Of a stretch of DNA of 64,000 nucleotides, positions 26,632 through 35,821 are shown piece by piece (within the stretch, counting starts at the first letter, position 1; the number at the start of each line of letters is the position of its first letter). A program made the position numbers and the translations under genes. The notes beneath the pieces were generated by a model that did no database searches, had not been told where the DNA came from, and was given only the letters and a program-made list of their open reading frames with translations. This DNA is from Halostella litorea (GTDB lineage Archaea > Halobacteriota > Halobacteria > Halobacteriales > Natronoarchaeaceae), in the NCBI RefSeq assembly GCF_004785955.1, contig NZ_SJER01000005.1, forward strand, positions 186,001-250,000, in the 5' to 3' direction.

Positions 26632-27456
26632 ATGTACGGCGTCGTCACGCGCAACGAGGAGGAGCTGGAGTGGGGCGAGTTCGACCGCGGGTTCTACGAG
26701 GTCAAGGACGTCACCGGCCGCGCGGCGGAGCCGCTGGAAACCGGCGTGAACATGATCTCGTGTTTCGGCGACACGGCGGCCGGCGAGGCCGACCCCGAAC
26801 TCGTCCCCGTCAGCGAGGACGGCGAGCGGGCCACCCGGGACCAGCCGTACTTCGACTGGGGCTACGTCTGTCCCTCCCGGGAGCAGTACCGGGCGGGGCT
26901 GCTGGAGATGGTCGAGGACTGCGCCGCGGCGAATCCCGACGTCCGACTCGACGACGTGGGCTTTCCGCGGGCCGGCTACTGCCACTGCGAGGTCTGTAAC
27001 GAGCGGTTCGCCGACAGCGAGTTCGAGGACCGGTCGGCCTGGCGCGCCGACGTGATCACCGAGTTCGTCGCCGACGCTGCCGACCGGATCCCGGGGACCA
27101 CGTACCTCACGCTGTACCCCGACCCGTACCCCGGCCACCTCCACGAGCGGGCGGGCCTGGACCTCGACGCGCTGGCCGCCCACGTCGACGAGTTCGTCGT
27201 GCCGCTGTACGACATGGCCTACGAGACGACGTACTGGCTGGAGACCATCGCGAGCGGCTTCGCCGACCTGCTCGACGCCCCGTTCAGCGTCGAACTGTAC
27301 GCCGTCGACGTCGACATCGACAACCTGATCCACGCCGCCGACGTCGCCGCGGAGTACGGCGAGTCCGTGCTGTTCGGCTACGACGCCAGCAACGCCCGCG
27401 CCGCCGTGCGCCGCATGCGGGCGGACGCGCAGGACGGGAAGCAGTACGGCGAGTAG
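26632..27456 (+). CDS. Uncharacterised protein, possible TIM-barrel fold
   Basis: This 274-residue protein is conserved in style with haloarchaeal proteins that look like glycoside-hydrolase TIM barrels. It has regular beta-alpha units (VRLDDVGFPRAGY, YLTLYPDPYPGHLHERAGLD, FSVELYAVDVDID), acidic residues at strand ends and a cysteine cluster (CHCEVC) near residue 120. No signal peptide is present, so it acts in the cytoplasm. I cannot name a substrate. It is only 49 bases downstream of the 35-residue peptide gene. Confidence 0.7.
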   Translation: MYGVVTRNEEELEWGEFDRGFYEVKDVTGRAAEPLETGVNMISCFGDTAAGEADPELVPVSEDGERATRDQPYFDWGYVCPSREQYRAGLLEMVEDCAAANPDVRLDDVGFPRAGYCHCEVCNERFADSEFEDRSAWRADVITEFVADAADRIPGTTYLTLYPDPYPGHLHERAGLDLDALAAHVDEFVVPLYDMAYETTYWLETIASGFADLLDAPFSVELYAVDVDIDNLIHAADVAAEYGESVLFGYDASNARAAVRRMRADAQDGKQYGE

Positions 27457-27617
27457 CTCGGCCGTCGACCGCCACAACCGCACTTTCTCAGAGCCAGCAA
27501 CACCCAGCAACTTTGATAGTAATGATACGACTACCCCATCGTAGCGATGATGGATTCGCCGAACGCGCGACCTGATAGTCCCCCCCTCCTTTGGCCCCTC
27601 CCCGGGGGCGTGAGACG

Positions 27618-28898
27618 ATGATCGCGAACGATACGGACCGGCTCCCCGACCGCGTCGGGGTCCGGGCGGTCCTGCTTGCCGGCATCGTCGGCGGCACGCT
27701 CGTCCCCGTGTACTACCTCCTGCTCGCGGACGTGACGCCGCTCGCCTGGGACTTCCGGGCGTACCGACACGCCGCCGAACTGTTCGTCAGCGGGGAGCCG
27801 TTCGTCGGCGTGGAGCCGCCGGTCGGCGGCGGCGAGTGGGTGTACCCGCCGATCGTCGTGGTGCTGTTTGCCCCCCTGGCCGCGTTCCCGACGTGGACGG
27901 GCGCGTACGTCGCCTTCACCGTCGTCAACGTCGGCCTGCTCGCGCTCACAGCGGCGCTCATCGTCCGAATCGCGGAGCGCGTCCGCGGGGAGCGGCTCCC
28001 GAGCCTCGACCGCACGCTCCTGTGGCTGTTCGTCATGGGGAACACGTTCGCCGCGGTGGTCCTCGGCCAGGGACAGGTCGACCCGCTGGTCGCCGCCTGC
28101 CTCGCGGGCGGCGTGCTCGCGCTCGAACGCGAGCGTGAGATCCTCCCGGGCGTCCTTTTCGGGCTGGCCGCCGTCATCAAGCTCTTTCCCGTCGTGGTCG
28201 GCGTCTGGCTCCTCTACCGGCGCGCGTACCGGACCGTGGCCGCCGCCGTCGGAACCGGCCTCGCGGCGGTCGCCGCCAGTTTCGCCCTGTTCGGCGTCGA
28301 CACCCACCGCGCGTATCTCGACCTCATCCTGCACGACCGCAGCCGGCTGTCGGACGCGGCCGCCGGGCTCGACCCCAACTACTCCGCGCTGACCCTCCAC
28401 CGACCGCTCTCGGCGCTGTTCCCGGAACTGTCGCCGCTCGCCTACGTCGCCCTCGCCGTCGTCACCGCCTTTCCGATCGTCGCGGTCTGTTGCCTGCAGT
28501 CCGCCACGGTCACCGACCGCCTCGTCGCGTTCCTCGCGACGGTCGCCGCGGGGCTGCTGGTGACGCCCGCCACGATGATCCACCACGCGGTGTACCTGCT
28601 GGTGCCGCTGCTCCCGCTGCTGTACGGGATCGAGCGGCCGGGCGTGCGCAGGCTGCTCTGTCTCGGCACGCTGTTCATGCTGTTTCCGGTCCTCCCGGCG
28701 CAGATCCAGCGGGCGTTCGCCGTCAGCGACGTCCCCGCGGTCGTGACGTCGAACGTGATGCGCGTGGTCACGCCCGTCCTGTCCGTCGGGACCGTGACGC
28801 TGTACGGGCTCCTGATCGTGTTGGCCGCCTGCGTCAACTATCGGCTCTGGGGGATCGGCCGGCGCAGTTCGGTGCCGTCCCGCTCGGCGGACGACTGA
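27618..28898 (+). CDS. GT87-type polyprenol-phosphate-mannose-dependent glycosyltransferase
   Basis: This 426-residue integral membrane protein has about ten helices and the pattern of the DUF2029/GT87 family. The early loop motif WDFRAYRHAAELFVSGE carries the conserved acidic residue after helix 1. Motifs GGEWVYPPIVVVLFAPLA and QVDPLVAACLAGG follow. GT87 enzymes use polyprenyl-phosphate sugars as donors and act on the outer face. The ATG at 27618 is preferred over an in-frame TTG at 27591. No other glycosylation gene is near. Confidence 0.88.
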   Translation: MIANDTDRLPDRVGVRAVLLAGIVGGTLVPVYYLLLADVTPLAWDFRAYRHAAELFVSGEPFVGVEPPVGGGEWVYPPIVVVLFAPLAAFPTWTGAYVAFTVVNVGLLALTAALIVRIAERVRGERLPSLDRTLLWLFVMGNTFAAVVLGQGQVDPLVAACLAGGVLALEREREILPGVLFGLAAVIKLFPVVVGVWLLYRRAYRTVAAAVGTGLAAVAASFALFGVDTHRAYLDLILHDRSRLSDAAAGLDPNYSALTLHRPLSALFPELSPLAYVALAVVTAFPIVAVCCLQSATVTDRLVAFLATVAAGLLVTPATMIHHAVYLLVPLLPLLYGIERPGVRRLLCLGTLFMLFPVLPAQIQRAFAVSDVPAVVTSNVMRVVTPVLSVGTVTLYGLLIVLAACVNYRLWGIGRRSSVPSRSADD

Positions 28899-28937
28899 AT
28901 AGATCAATTTTTACCCGCGCCGACGGAACTGGGGAGC

Positions 28938-29120
28938 ATGAGTTTCGAAGAGGACGACCGCGTGGTTCTGCACGACGAGCACAGCGAGCACGACGGCGAG
29001 GAGGGGACGATCACCCAGGTGATGGACACGATGTTCGGCGACAGCACCTACACCATCAGCTTCGAGGACGGCCAGGAGACGGGCGTCCCCGAGGACTCGC
29101 TCGAAGCGGCCGAGGAGTAA
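28938..29120 (+). CDS. Small acidic SH3/KOW-like protein
   Basis: This acidic 60-residue protein contains a compact beta motif (DRVVLHDEHSEHDGEEGTIT, then STYTISFEDGQETGVPEDSL), which resembles a KOW or SH3-like barrel of the DUF1918 kind. Such small folds bind nucleic acid or protein. The TATA-like tttttaccc at about 28910-28918 and the 9-base gap to the next gene suggest a two-gene unit with the RNA-binding protein that follows. Confidence 0.7.
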   Translation: MSFEEDDRVVLHDEHSEHDGEEGTITQVMDTMFGDSTYTISFEDGQETGVPEDSLEAAEE

Positions 29121-29129
29121 CCCGAGCCG

Positions 29130-29555
29130 ATGGCGAGCGTCCCCTTCCACTACGTCGACCTCCGCGCGTTCTGTTATGCCACCGAGGACGAGAAGCGCGT
29201 CGAGGGGGCGCTCCGAAGCTTTCTCCCCGAGGAGTTCCCCGTCCAGCGCGCCCAGAGCGAGGGCCACCACGGCGACCGCATCGTCGTGCTGTCGGCCCGC
29301 GTCGAGAACGCCGACGGGATCAGGCACGTCCTCGACCGCGTGATGGAACTGGAAGACATCGACCGGCTCGTCGACGAACTAGACGAGCGCGTCACCGAGA
29401 ACTGCGAGTTCTTCGTCCACCTCGACAAGCAGGCGGCGTTCAACGGGCGGATCGAACTCGGCGAGGGGATCACCTTCCGCGCGAAGGTGGAGGCCTACCC
29501 CGCGAAGAAGGAGGCCGCCGTCGAGAACGCCCGCGAGGCGCTCACCCGGGAGTGA
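29130..29555 (+). CDS. Predicted RNA-binding protein (COG1325)
   Basis: This 141-residue protein matches the archaeal family often described as an exosome-related RNA-binding protein. It starts with VPFHYVDLRAFCYATEDE and has a ferredoxin-like alpha/beta pattern through FFVHLDKQAAFNGRIELGEG. Haloarchaea lack the RNA exosome, so its role here is not in that complex, or is older than its loss. It is adjacent to the KOW-like gene. Confidence 0.85.
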   Translation: MASVPFHYVDLRAFCYATEDEKRVEGALRSFLPEEFPVQRAQSEGHHGDRIVVLSARVENADGIRHVLDRVMELEDIDRLVDELDERVTENCEFFVHLDKQAAFNGRIELGEGITFRAKVEAYPAKKEAAVENAREALTRE

Positions 29556-29595
29556 CCCCGCAACGTTAACGCCCGCGGCAGCCGAACCGTCGGCC

Positions 29596-31032
29596 ATGAT
29601 CACGAGCGAGCGGATGGCCGTCGTGGACGCCAACGCCGAGGCGCTGGGCGTCCCGCGGAAGCAGTTGATGGAGTCGTCCGGCAACGCCGTCGCCCGCGAG
29701 GTCCGGGCGGTCGCCGACCCGGGCGACCGCGTGGCGGTCGTCGCCGGGCGCGGGAACAACGGCGGCGACGCGTTCGTCGCCGCGCGCTTTCTCGACGAGT
29801 TCGACGTGACGACGCTGCTGCTCGGCCGCGCCGAGCGGATCGGCACCGACATCGCCCGGGAGAACTGGGCGGCGCTGACCGCCGCCGAGGCCGACGCCCA
29901 CGAGGTCACGGACTCGGCGGACTTCGCACTGCCCGAGTGCGACGTTATCGTCGACGCGATGCTCGGCACTGGCGTCACGGGCGCGCTCCGCGAGCCGGCG
30001 GCGACGGCGGCCGAAGCGATCAACGACGCCGACGCGGCCGTCGTCGCGGTGGACGTCCCCTCCGGCGTCGACGCCGACACCGGCGGGAGCGAGGGCGTCG
30101 CCGTCGAGGCGGACCGGGTCGTCACGTTCCACGACGAGAAGCCCGGGCTGTCGGAACTGGACGCCGACGTTCGGGTCGCGGACATCGGCATCCCGCCCGC
30201 AGCCGAACTGTTCGTCGAGCGCGGCGACCTGCAGTCGCTCTCGCGGGACCCACTGAGCCACAAGGGCGACCACGGCGAGGTGCTCGTCGTCGGCGGCGGG
30301 CCGTACACCGGCGCGCCGGCGCTCGCCGGCCAGGCGGCGCTCCGGGCGGGCGCGGACCTCGTTCGAGTCGCGTGCCCCGAGACGGTCGCCCGCGAAGTGC
30401 AGGGATACGAGGAGAGCCTCATCGTCCGGGAACTGCCCGGCGAGCGCCTCCGCGCCGGACACGTCGACCGGCTGCTCGATCTCGCGGACGAGCACGACGC
30501 CGTGGTGTTCGGGCCGGGGCTGGGCGACGCCGAGGAGACGGGCGCGGCCGCGCGGGAGTTCCTGTCGTCGTTCGACGGCACCTGCGTCGTCGACGCCGAC
30601 CCGCTCCGTCAGGTGCCGGACGTGAAGACGGACGCCGAGTTGATCTGCACGCCCCACCAGGGAGAACTGCTGGCGATGGGCGGCGAGACGGCCGACGACT
30701 GGCGCGAACGCATGGACCTCGTCGAGTCCTTCGCCGCCGACCTCGGCCACACGCTGCTGGTGAAGGGCGCCTACGACGTGGTCTCGGACGGCGACCGGAC
30801 GCGGGTGGGACGCACCGGCAACCCCGGCATGACCGTCGGGGGCACCGGCGACGTACTCGCCGGGATCACCGGCGCGCTGGCGAGCATCCGGGACCCGGTG
30901 ACCGCGGCGGGGATCGCGGCGTACGTCAACGGCCGCGCCGGCGACCTGGTCGTCGACGAGCAGGGGTACGGCCTGCTGGCGACAGACCTGCTGGACGGCA
31001 TCCCCGAGGCGATGTGGGGTGACGACGAATGA
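29596..31032 (+). CDS. nnr: Bifunctional NAD(P)H-hydrate epimerase/dehydratase
   Basis: This 478-residue repair enzyme restores damaged hydrated NADH and NADPH. The N-terminal half (about 1-215) is the YjeF epimerase domain, with GRGNNGGDAFVAARFL and DAMLGTGVTG. The C-terminal half (about 225-478) is the ribokinase-like ADP-dependent dehydratase, with HKGDHGEVLVVGGGPYTGAP, CTPHQGELLAM, LVKGAYDVV and GTGDVLAGITGA. The stop overlaps the moaC start as ATGA. Confidence 0.96.
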   Translation: MITSERMAVVDANAEALGVPRKQLMESSGNAVAREVRAVADPGDRVAVVAGRGNNGGDAFVAARFLDEFDVTTLLLGRAERIGTDIARENWAALTAAEADAHEVTDSADFALPECDVIVDAMLGTGVTGALREPAATAAEAINDADAAVVAVDVPSGVDADTGGSEGVAVEADRVVTFHDEKPGLSELDADVRVADIGIPPAAELFVERGDLQSLSRDPLSHKGDHGEVLVVGGGPYTGAPALAGQAALRAGADLVRVACPETVAREVQGYEESLIVRELPGERLRAGHVDRLLDLADEHDAVVFGPGLGDAEETGAAAREFLSSFDGTCVVDADPLRQVPDVKTDAELICTPHQGELLAMGGETADDWRERMDLVESFAADLGHTLLVKGAYDVVSDGDRTRVGRTGNPGMTVGGTGDVLAGITGALASIRDPVTAAGIAAYVNGRAGDLVVDEQGYGLLATDLLDGIPEAMWGDDE

Positions 31033-31508
31033 GCGACGACCTGACCCACACCGACGACGAGGGGGACGTGCAGATGGTCGACGTGGGCGACAAGCCGGAC
31101 ACGGCGCGGCGGGCAGTCGCACAGGGGACGATCCGCCTCCAAGCGTCGACGGTCGACGCCGTCCGCGAGGACGGGATCGGGAAGGGCGACGTGCTGGCGA
31201 CGGCCCGCGTCGGCGCGGTCCAGGCCGTCAAGCACACCTGGGAGACGATCCCGATGTGCCACCAGATCCCCATCACGAACGTCGAGACGGAGTTCGACGT
31301 TCGGGAGGACCGGATCGACCTGACGGTCGCCGTCGAGACGACCGGCAAGACCGGCTGCGAGATGGAGGCGCTGGAGGGGGTGACGACGGGGCTGAACGTC
31401 GTCTGGGACATGGTGAAGGCCGCCGAGAAGGACGCCGACGGGGAGTACCCCGACACCGGGATCGGCGAGGTGCGCGTCGTCGAGAAGACGAAGCGGCCGC
31501 TGGAGTAG
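31029..31508 (+). CDS. moaC: Cyclic pyranopterin monophosphate synthase
   Basis: This 159-residue enzyme completes the first stage of molybdenum cofactor synthesis after MoaA. Family motifs are MVDVGDKPDTARRAVAQG, KHTWETIPMCHQIPI and the catalytic-region KTGCEMEALEGVTTGLN. It is translationally coupled to nnr, with which it has no direct pathway link. Confidence 0.96.
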   Translation: MSDDLTHTDDEGDVQMVDVGDKPDTARRAVAQGTIRLQASTVDAVREDGIGKGDVLATARVGAVQAVKHTWETIPMCHQIPITNVETEFDVREDRIDLTVAVETTGKTGCEMEALEGVTTGLNVVWDMVKAAEKDADGEYPDTGIGEVRVVEKTKRPLE

Positions 31509-31666
31509 GGCGAGCAGGCGACGCTAGCGGTCCGCGGGGCGGCGCGTCGCGCAACCGCTGACGCCCCGCGGCGGGCGGTCAGGGCACGGCGGGACTGGCC
31601 GTGTTTTCCGGGATAAACCCACGGCGAGGGAGAACGTTTTCCGCGGCGGGGGTTCTCGGACGGCGT

Positions 31667-32674
31667 ATGGACACGCCGTTTACGGATCTGGTCGGCGTCG
31701 ACCACCCCGTCGTGCAGGCACCGATCGGGAGCGCGACGTGCCCGGAACTGGCCGCCGCGGTGTCGAACGCCGGCGGACTGGGCCACCTCGCTGTCACGTG
31801 GCGCGACCCGGACGACACGCGGGACGCGATAGCGCGGACGCGCGAACTGACCGACCGCCCGTTCGCGGTCAACGTCGTGCTCGACGACGCGACGACGCAA
31901 CGACCGACCGAGGAACACCTCGCGGTTTGCCTCGACGCGGGCGCGGAGGTGGTCTCGCTGTCGTTCGGCGACGCCGCGCCCCACGTCGATCAGGTCCACG
32001 ACGCCGGCGGCGTCGTGTTCCAGACCGTCGGGAGCGCCGCCGAGGCGCACGACGCCGCGGACGCGGGCGTCGACGCGGTGGTCGCGCAGGGCTGGGAGGC
32101 CGGCGGCCACGTCCAGAGCGAGGTGGCGACGATGCCGCTGGTGCCCCGCGTCGCCGACGCCGTCGACGTCCCCGTGGTGGCCGCCGGGGGCATCGCGGAC
32201 GGCAGGGGGATCGCGGCGGCGCTCGCGCTCGGGGCCGACGCGGCGTGGCTCGGGACGCGCTTCGTGGCGACGGCGGAGGCGAACGTCCACCGCGCGTACC
32301 GCCGGCGCGTGACGGACGCCGACGAAACGGCAACGGTGTACACGGACCTGTTCGACAAGGGGTGGCCGGGGACCCCCCACCGCGTCGTCGAGAACGGGAC
32401 CGTCGACCGGTGGCGCGAGGCGGGTGAGCCGACCCCCGGCGACCGGCCCGACGAGGACGAGGTGGTCGCGAGAACTGGCAGCGGGGAGCCCGTCGAACGC
32501 TACTCGGAGGCGCTCGCGACGCCGGACGTGGACGGCGACGTCGGCGCGATGGCGCTGTTCGCGGGGCAGAGCGCGGGACTGACGGACGAGGTCTCGCCCG
32601 CGGCCGACGTGGTCGGCGACCTGGTCGACGAGACGGAGGCGGCGATAGACCGCGTCTCGGAACTCCGGACCTGA
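31667..32674 (+). CDS. FMN-dependent nitronate monooxygenase/2-nitropropane dioxygenase family
   Basis: This 335-residue TIM-barrel flavoprotein has VVQAPIGSATCPELAAAVSN and GGLGHLAV at the start, the motif GWEAGGH, and the FMN phosphate site VVAAGGIADGRGIAAALALG and DAAWLGTRF. Members oxidise nitronates or act as enoyl reductases, and the exact substrate is open. The start at 31667 (MDTPFTDLVG) is supported by its fit to the barrel start and a TATA-like gttttccg about 27 bases upstream. Confidence 0.9.
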   Translation: MDTPFTDLVGVDHPVVQAPIGSATCPELAAAVSNAGGLGHLAVTWRDPDDTRDAIARTRELTDRPFAVNVVLDDATTQRPTEEHLAVCLDAGAEVVSLSFGDAAPHVDQVHDAGGVVFQTVGSAAEAHDAADAGVDAVVAQGWEAGGHVQSEVATMPLVPRVADAVDVPVVAAGGIADGRGIAAALALGADAAWLGTRFVATAEANVHRAYRRRVTDADETATVYTDLFDKGWPGTPHRVVENGTVDRWREAGEPTPGDRPDEDEVVARTGSGEPVERYSEALATPDVDGDVGAMALFAGQSAGLTDEVSPAADVVGDLVDETEAAIDRVSELRT

Positions 32675-32738
32675 GCGGGCGAGGGAAGGCAGCGACGGCC
32701 GGACCAACACTCTTCCGCGGTCCCGGCGAACGTCCGGT

Positions 32739-33188
32739 ATGCCGAACCTGATGGAGACGTACATCGAGAACCGGAACCGCGTCCAGCCGAACCACGCCAA
32801 CAACCTCGGGACGGTCCACGGGGGCAACGTGATGAAGTGGATGGACGAGGTGGGCGCGATGTCGGCGATCCGCTTTGCGGGGCAGTCCTGCGTCACGGCC
32901 AGCATCGACCACATGGACTTCCAGCGGCCGGTGCCGACCGGCGACACGGTGGTCGTCGAGGCCTACGTCTACGACGCCGGGAAGACGAGCGTGAAGACGC
33001 GGATCCGGGCGTACCGCGAGAAACCCGAGACGGGGGAACGCCAGCAGACCACGGAGTCGCGGTTCGTCTTCGTCGCCGTCGACGAGGACGGGTCGCCGTC
33101 GGGGGTGCCGGAGCTCTCGGTCGACTCGGAGCGGGGCGAGGAGTTGCTGGCGGCGGCCCGGAAGATGGAGCGGGCGGAGATGGATTAG
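32739..33188 (+). CDS. Acyl-CoA thioesterase, hotdog fold
   Basis: This 149-residue protein has the hotdog motif NHANNLGTVHGGNVMKWMDE and the following MDFQRPVPTGDTVVVEAYVY strand-turn pattern of YciA/acyl-CoA hydrolases. It hydrolyses acyl-CoA to free acid and CoA; chain preference is unknown. Its stop overlaps that of the convergent hflX by four bases. Confidence 0.92.
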   Translation: MPNLMETYIENRNRVQPNHANNLGTVHGGNVMKWMDEVGAMSAIRFAGQSCVTASIDHMDFQRPVPTGDTVVVEAYVYDAGKTSVKTRIRAYREKPETGERQQTTESRFVFVAVDEDGSPSGVPELSVDSERGEELLAAARKMERAEMD

Positions 33189-34480
33189 GCCGACTCCGCG
33201 AGCGACAGGTCGGCCGCCTTCGCCCGGGACTGGTCCACGACCGCGGGGCGGGCCTCGAACTCGACGACGACGTCGCCGTCGCCGTAGGTGACGTCGTCGA
33301 CGCGGGCGTGGTCGTGGAGCCAGGAGACGACGCTCATCGTGTCGTCGGTCATCGGCATGACGAGCGTCTCGCGCTCCCAGTCCGGCAGTTCGCGGTCGAT
33401 CCGGTCCCGCAGGCGGTCGACGTCGATCCCCTCCTTCCCGCTGACCGCGATGGGGTTGGGGGCGAGCGCGGACAGCGCCTCCCGCTTCTCGGCGAGTTCG
33501 TCGTCGTCCACGAGGTCGATCTTGTTCAGCACGGTGACGATGGGCGCCTCGTTGCGCTCGTACAGCGTGTCGTGGGAGGTGACTAGCTTCTCGCGGATCG
33601 CCTCGACGGGTTCGCTCACGTCGACGACGAGCAGGACGAGGTCGGCCTGGTACACCTCGTCGAGCGTCGACTTGAACGACTCGACGAGCCAGTGGGGCAG
33701 GTCGCTGATGAATCCGACCGTGTCGGTGAGCAACACGTCGCGGCGCTCCATGTCCATCCGCCGGGTGGTGGTGCCCAGCGTGGTAAAGAGGCGGTCCTCG
33801 GACTCGGCGGTCTCGTCGAGGTCCGGGTGGAGGTCCTCGTTCTCGTCGACGTCAAGGTCCTCGGCGAGGCGGCGCATCAGCGTCGACTTGCCGGCGTTGG
33901 TGTAACCCGCGAGCGCGACGAGGTCGAAGCCGGACTCGCGGCGCTGGGCGCGGCGCTGCTCCTCGGTCCGCTCGATCTTGTCGAGTTCGTCCTTGATGCG
34001 GCTGATACGGGCCTTGATGTCCTGCTCGCGGCTCTCATCGTACTCGCCAAGCCCCATGAACCCGGGGCGCTCGTCGCGCTTGGCGAGGCTGGCTTTCGCC
34101 TCGGCGCGGGGCAGTTCGTAGCGCAGTTCCGCGAGTTCGACCTGGAGCTGGGCCTTCCGGGTCTGGGCGCGCTGGCCGAAGATGTCGAGGATGAGCGTGA
34201 ACCGGTCGACGACCTCGACGCCCTCGGGGAGCTTCTGCCCGAGGTTGAACGTCTGGTACGGGCCGAGCCGGTTGTCGAAGACGACGGCGTCCGCGTCGGT
34301 CCGGTAGACCTTCCCCGCCAGTTCCTCGGCTTTCCCCTCGCCCAGTTCGAGCGCGGGGTCTTCCTCCCTGGTCTGGGTCACCTCGTCGACGACGGTGTAG
34401 CCGGCGGCCCGCGCGAGGTCGCGGATCTCGCCGGTGTCGGCCGTCCCGGAGTCGACGCGTTTGGCGATTATCGCTTTCAT
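33185..34480 (-). CDS. hflX: GTPase HflX
   Basis: This 431-residue GTPase binds ribosomes and in bacteria rescues stalled ones. It has the HflX N-terminal domain (about 1-160) with the glycine-rich subdomain, a coiled coil (DIKARISRIKDELDKIERTE), and a G domain with P-loop GYTNAGKST, DTVGFISDLP and NKID, followed by a short C-terminal domain. The length is typical of archaeal HflX. Confidence 0.96.
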   Translation of the reverse strand: MKAIIAKRVDSGTADTGEIRDLARAAGYTVVDEVTQTREEDPALELGEGKAEELAGKVYRTDADAVVFDNRLGPYQTFNLGQKLPEGVEVVDRFTLILDIFGQRAQTRKAQLQVELAELRYELPRAEAKASLAKRDERPGFMGLGEYDESREQDIKARISRIKDELDKIERTEEQRRAQRRESGFDLVALAGYTNAGKSTLMRRLAEDLDVDENEDLHPDLDETAESEDRLFTTLGTTTRRMDMERRDVLLTDTVGFISDLPHWLVESFKSTLDEVYQADLVLLVVDVSEPVEAIREKLVTSHDTLYERNEAPIVTVLNKIDLVDDDELAEKREALSALAPNPIAVSGKEGIDVDRLRDRIDRELPDWERETLVMPMTDDTMSVVSWLHDHARVDDVTYGDGDVVVEFEARPAVVDQSRAKAADLSLAESA

Positions 34481-34684
34481 GCTGGTGCTTGCGATGTCGC
34501 TGTCACCCTTTCACCCAGCTACGCACTCGACCCATTTAAACCCGAGCCGCCCCGAAAGACTGGTTGGTGTTCTTATCATAACAACTCAGAGACTGCTTCG
34601 GGCGACGTTCGACCGCAAGCCGGCACCGCGCTTTCCCGGCGCATGCCACAAAGCTCATAACATCTAGCTCCCGTCCTATCGGAT

Positions 34685-34993
34685 ATGGTAGCAATCGATC
34701 CGCAGCAACTGGGCCTCGAGTTCGGGAGCGGGGCCCTCATCGGAGCCATCATCGGCTTCGCTGCGAAGAAGATCGCCAAGCTCCTGGCCGTCATCGTCGG
34801 GCTCGAACTGGCGCTGTTCAAGTTCCTCGAATCGAAGGGCATCCTCACGGTCGACTGGAACCGCCTGTCTGCGGGCCTGTTGCAGACCGGCGAGAAGGTA
34901 CAGGACCCCGGCTGGATCGCGCCGATACTCTCGACGCTGTCGATCGGCGTCGGCTTCACGGGCGGGTTCCTGGTCGGGTTCAAGAAGGGATAG
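34685..34993 (+). CDS. FUN14 family membrane protein
   Basis: This 102-residue protein shows the FUN14 pattern: a Gly-rich helix (GSGALIGAIIGFAAKKIAKL), a second helix (LAVIVGLELALFKFLESKGI), the polar linker with Asp-Trp, and a final glycine-rich helix (LSIGVGFTGGFLVGFKKG). The eukaryotic relative FUNDC1 is a mitophagy receptor; the archaeal role is unknown. A TATA-like ctcataacat about 27 bases upstream supports a leaderless start. Confidence 0.9.
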   Translation: MVAIDPQQLGLEFGSGALIGAIIGFAAKKIAKLLAVIVGLELALFKFLESKGILTVDWNRLSAGLLQTGEKVQDPGWIAPILSTLSIGVGFTGGFLVGFKKG

Positions 34994-35005
34994 AGCAGCG
35001 CCGGT

Positions 35006-35731
35006 CTAACGGGTGCTTATCTCGTCCTCGTCCCGGACGATCTGGGTTTCGGCCTCGCCGCTCGTGATCTCGTTGACGGTGTCGTAGAAGTCGTTCTGGA
35101 GCCCGGCCGGGAACGTCAACACGCCGATCCACGAGCCGTCTGGCTGCCACTCCTCGCGTTCGAGGTCGCCGTACGACCGGATCTTCGCCTGCGCGCTGCC
35201 GGCGTGGTCCGGCGGGACGTTCACCGCGACGGTCACCTCGTCGAACCGGATCGGGATGACCGGGCGGAGGTCGTCTAACGCCTCGTCGACCTGGCTCTCG
35301 ACCGGCTCCATCGGGTCGACGGTGAACCCGGCCTCCTCCAGGGCGTTGTCGATGCGGTCGGGCGGATGGGGGGCGTCGTCCATCTGTGGGTTGACCGCGT
35401 TGCGCGCGATCCGCTGGATCAGCTGTTTGCGCTTTTGCTCCTGCATCTCGCGGCGCTGCTCGGCGGTGATCTGGATCTCCCCGCGCTTGATGACCTCCGG
35501 GATGATCTCTATGGGCTCGGTCGTGCCGAACACGTCCTCCAGGTCGTTCTCGGCCGGGCGGTCGCCGCGGCTGGCGTTCTCGAACACGTCCTCGGCCGCG
35601 ATGACGTCCTCCAGGTCGCCCTCGAACTCGTCGCGCTTTATCTCCAAGGCGGCGTCGGGGTCGACGAGCACCTCGAAGCGCGCCCCGTGGGATTCGAGCC
35701 GCGCCGTCACCGCGTCCTCCAGCGATATCAT
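35006..35731 (-). CDS. sbds: Ribosome maturation protein SBDS/Sdo1
   Basis: This 241-residue protein is the archaeal SBDS homologue, which helps remove eIF6 from new 60S-type subunits. It has the three expected domains: N-terminal FYSH (about 1-85, with LVDPDAALEIKR and DVFENASRGD), a helical middle (EITAEQRREMQEQKRKQLIQ-like segment) and a C-terminal ferredoxin-like domain. It sits 90 bases downstream of psmA in the archaeal proteasome-RNA processing neighbourhood. Confidence 0.95.
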   Translation of the reverse strand: MISLEDAVTARLESHGARFEVLVDPDAALEIKRDEFEGDLEDVIAAEDVFENASRGDRPAENDLEDVFGTTEPIEIIPEVIKRGEIQITAEQRREMQEQKRKQLIQRIARNAVNPQMDDAPHPPDRIDNALEEAGFTVDPMEPVESQVDEALDDLRPVIPIRFDEVTVAVNVPPDHAGSAQAKIRSYGDLEREEWQPDGSWIGVLTFPAGLQNDFYDTVNEITSGEAETQIVRDEDEISTR

Positions 35732-35821
35732 GTCCGGCAGTAACGCGGCCCGATTAAAAGGTGTTTCCCGCGCTGACCCGTCGCGGGGACGGAGCCGTCG
35801 CGGCGGCCCGCGGGAGCGGGG

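Noticed and set aside
27531-28907. A 458-codon minus-strand frame opposite the GT87-type gene
   Set aside because: The translation is dominated by Asp, Arg, Gln and Glu repeats expected from antisense of a Leu/Val-rich membrane protein.
34550-34607. Possible hairpin with CCCGAA and TTCGGG arms
   Set aside because: Only six pairs close a loop of about 40 bases, and the adjoining bases do not pair.
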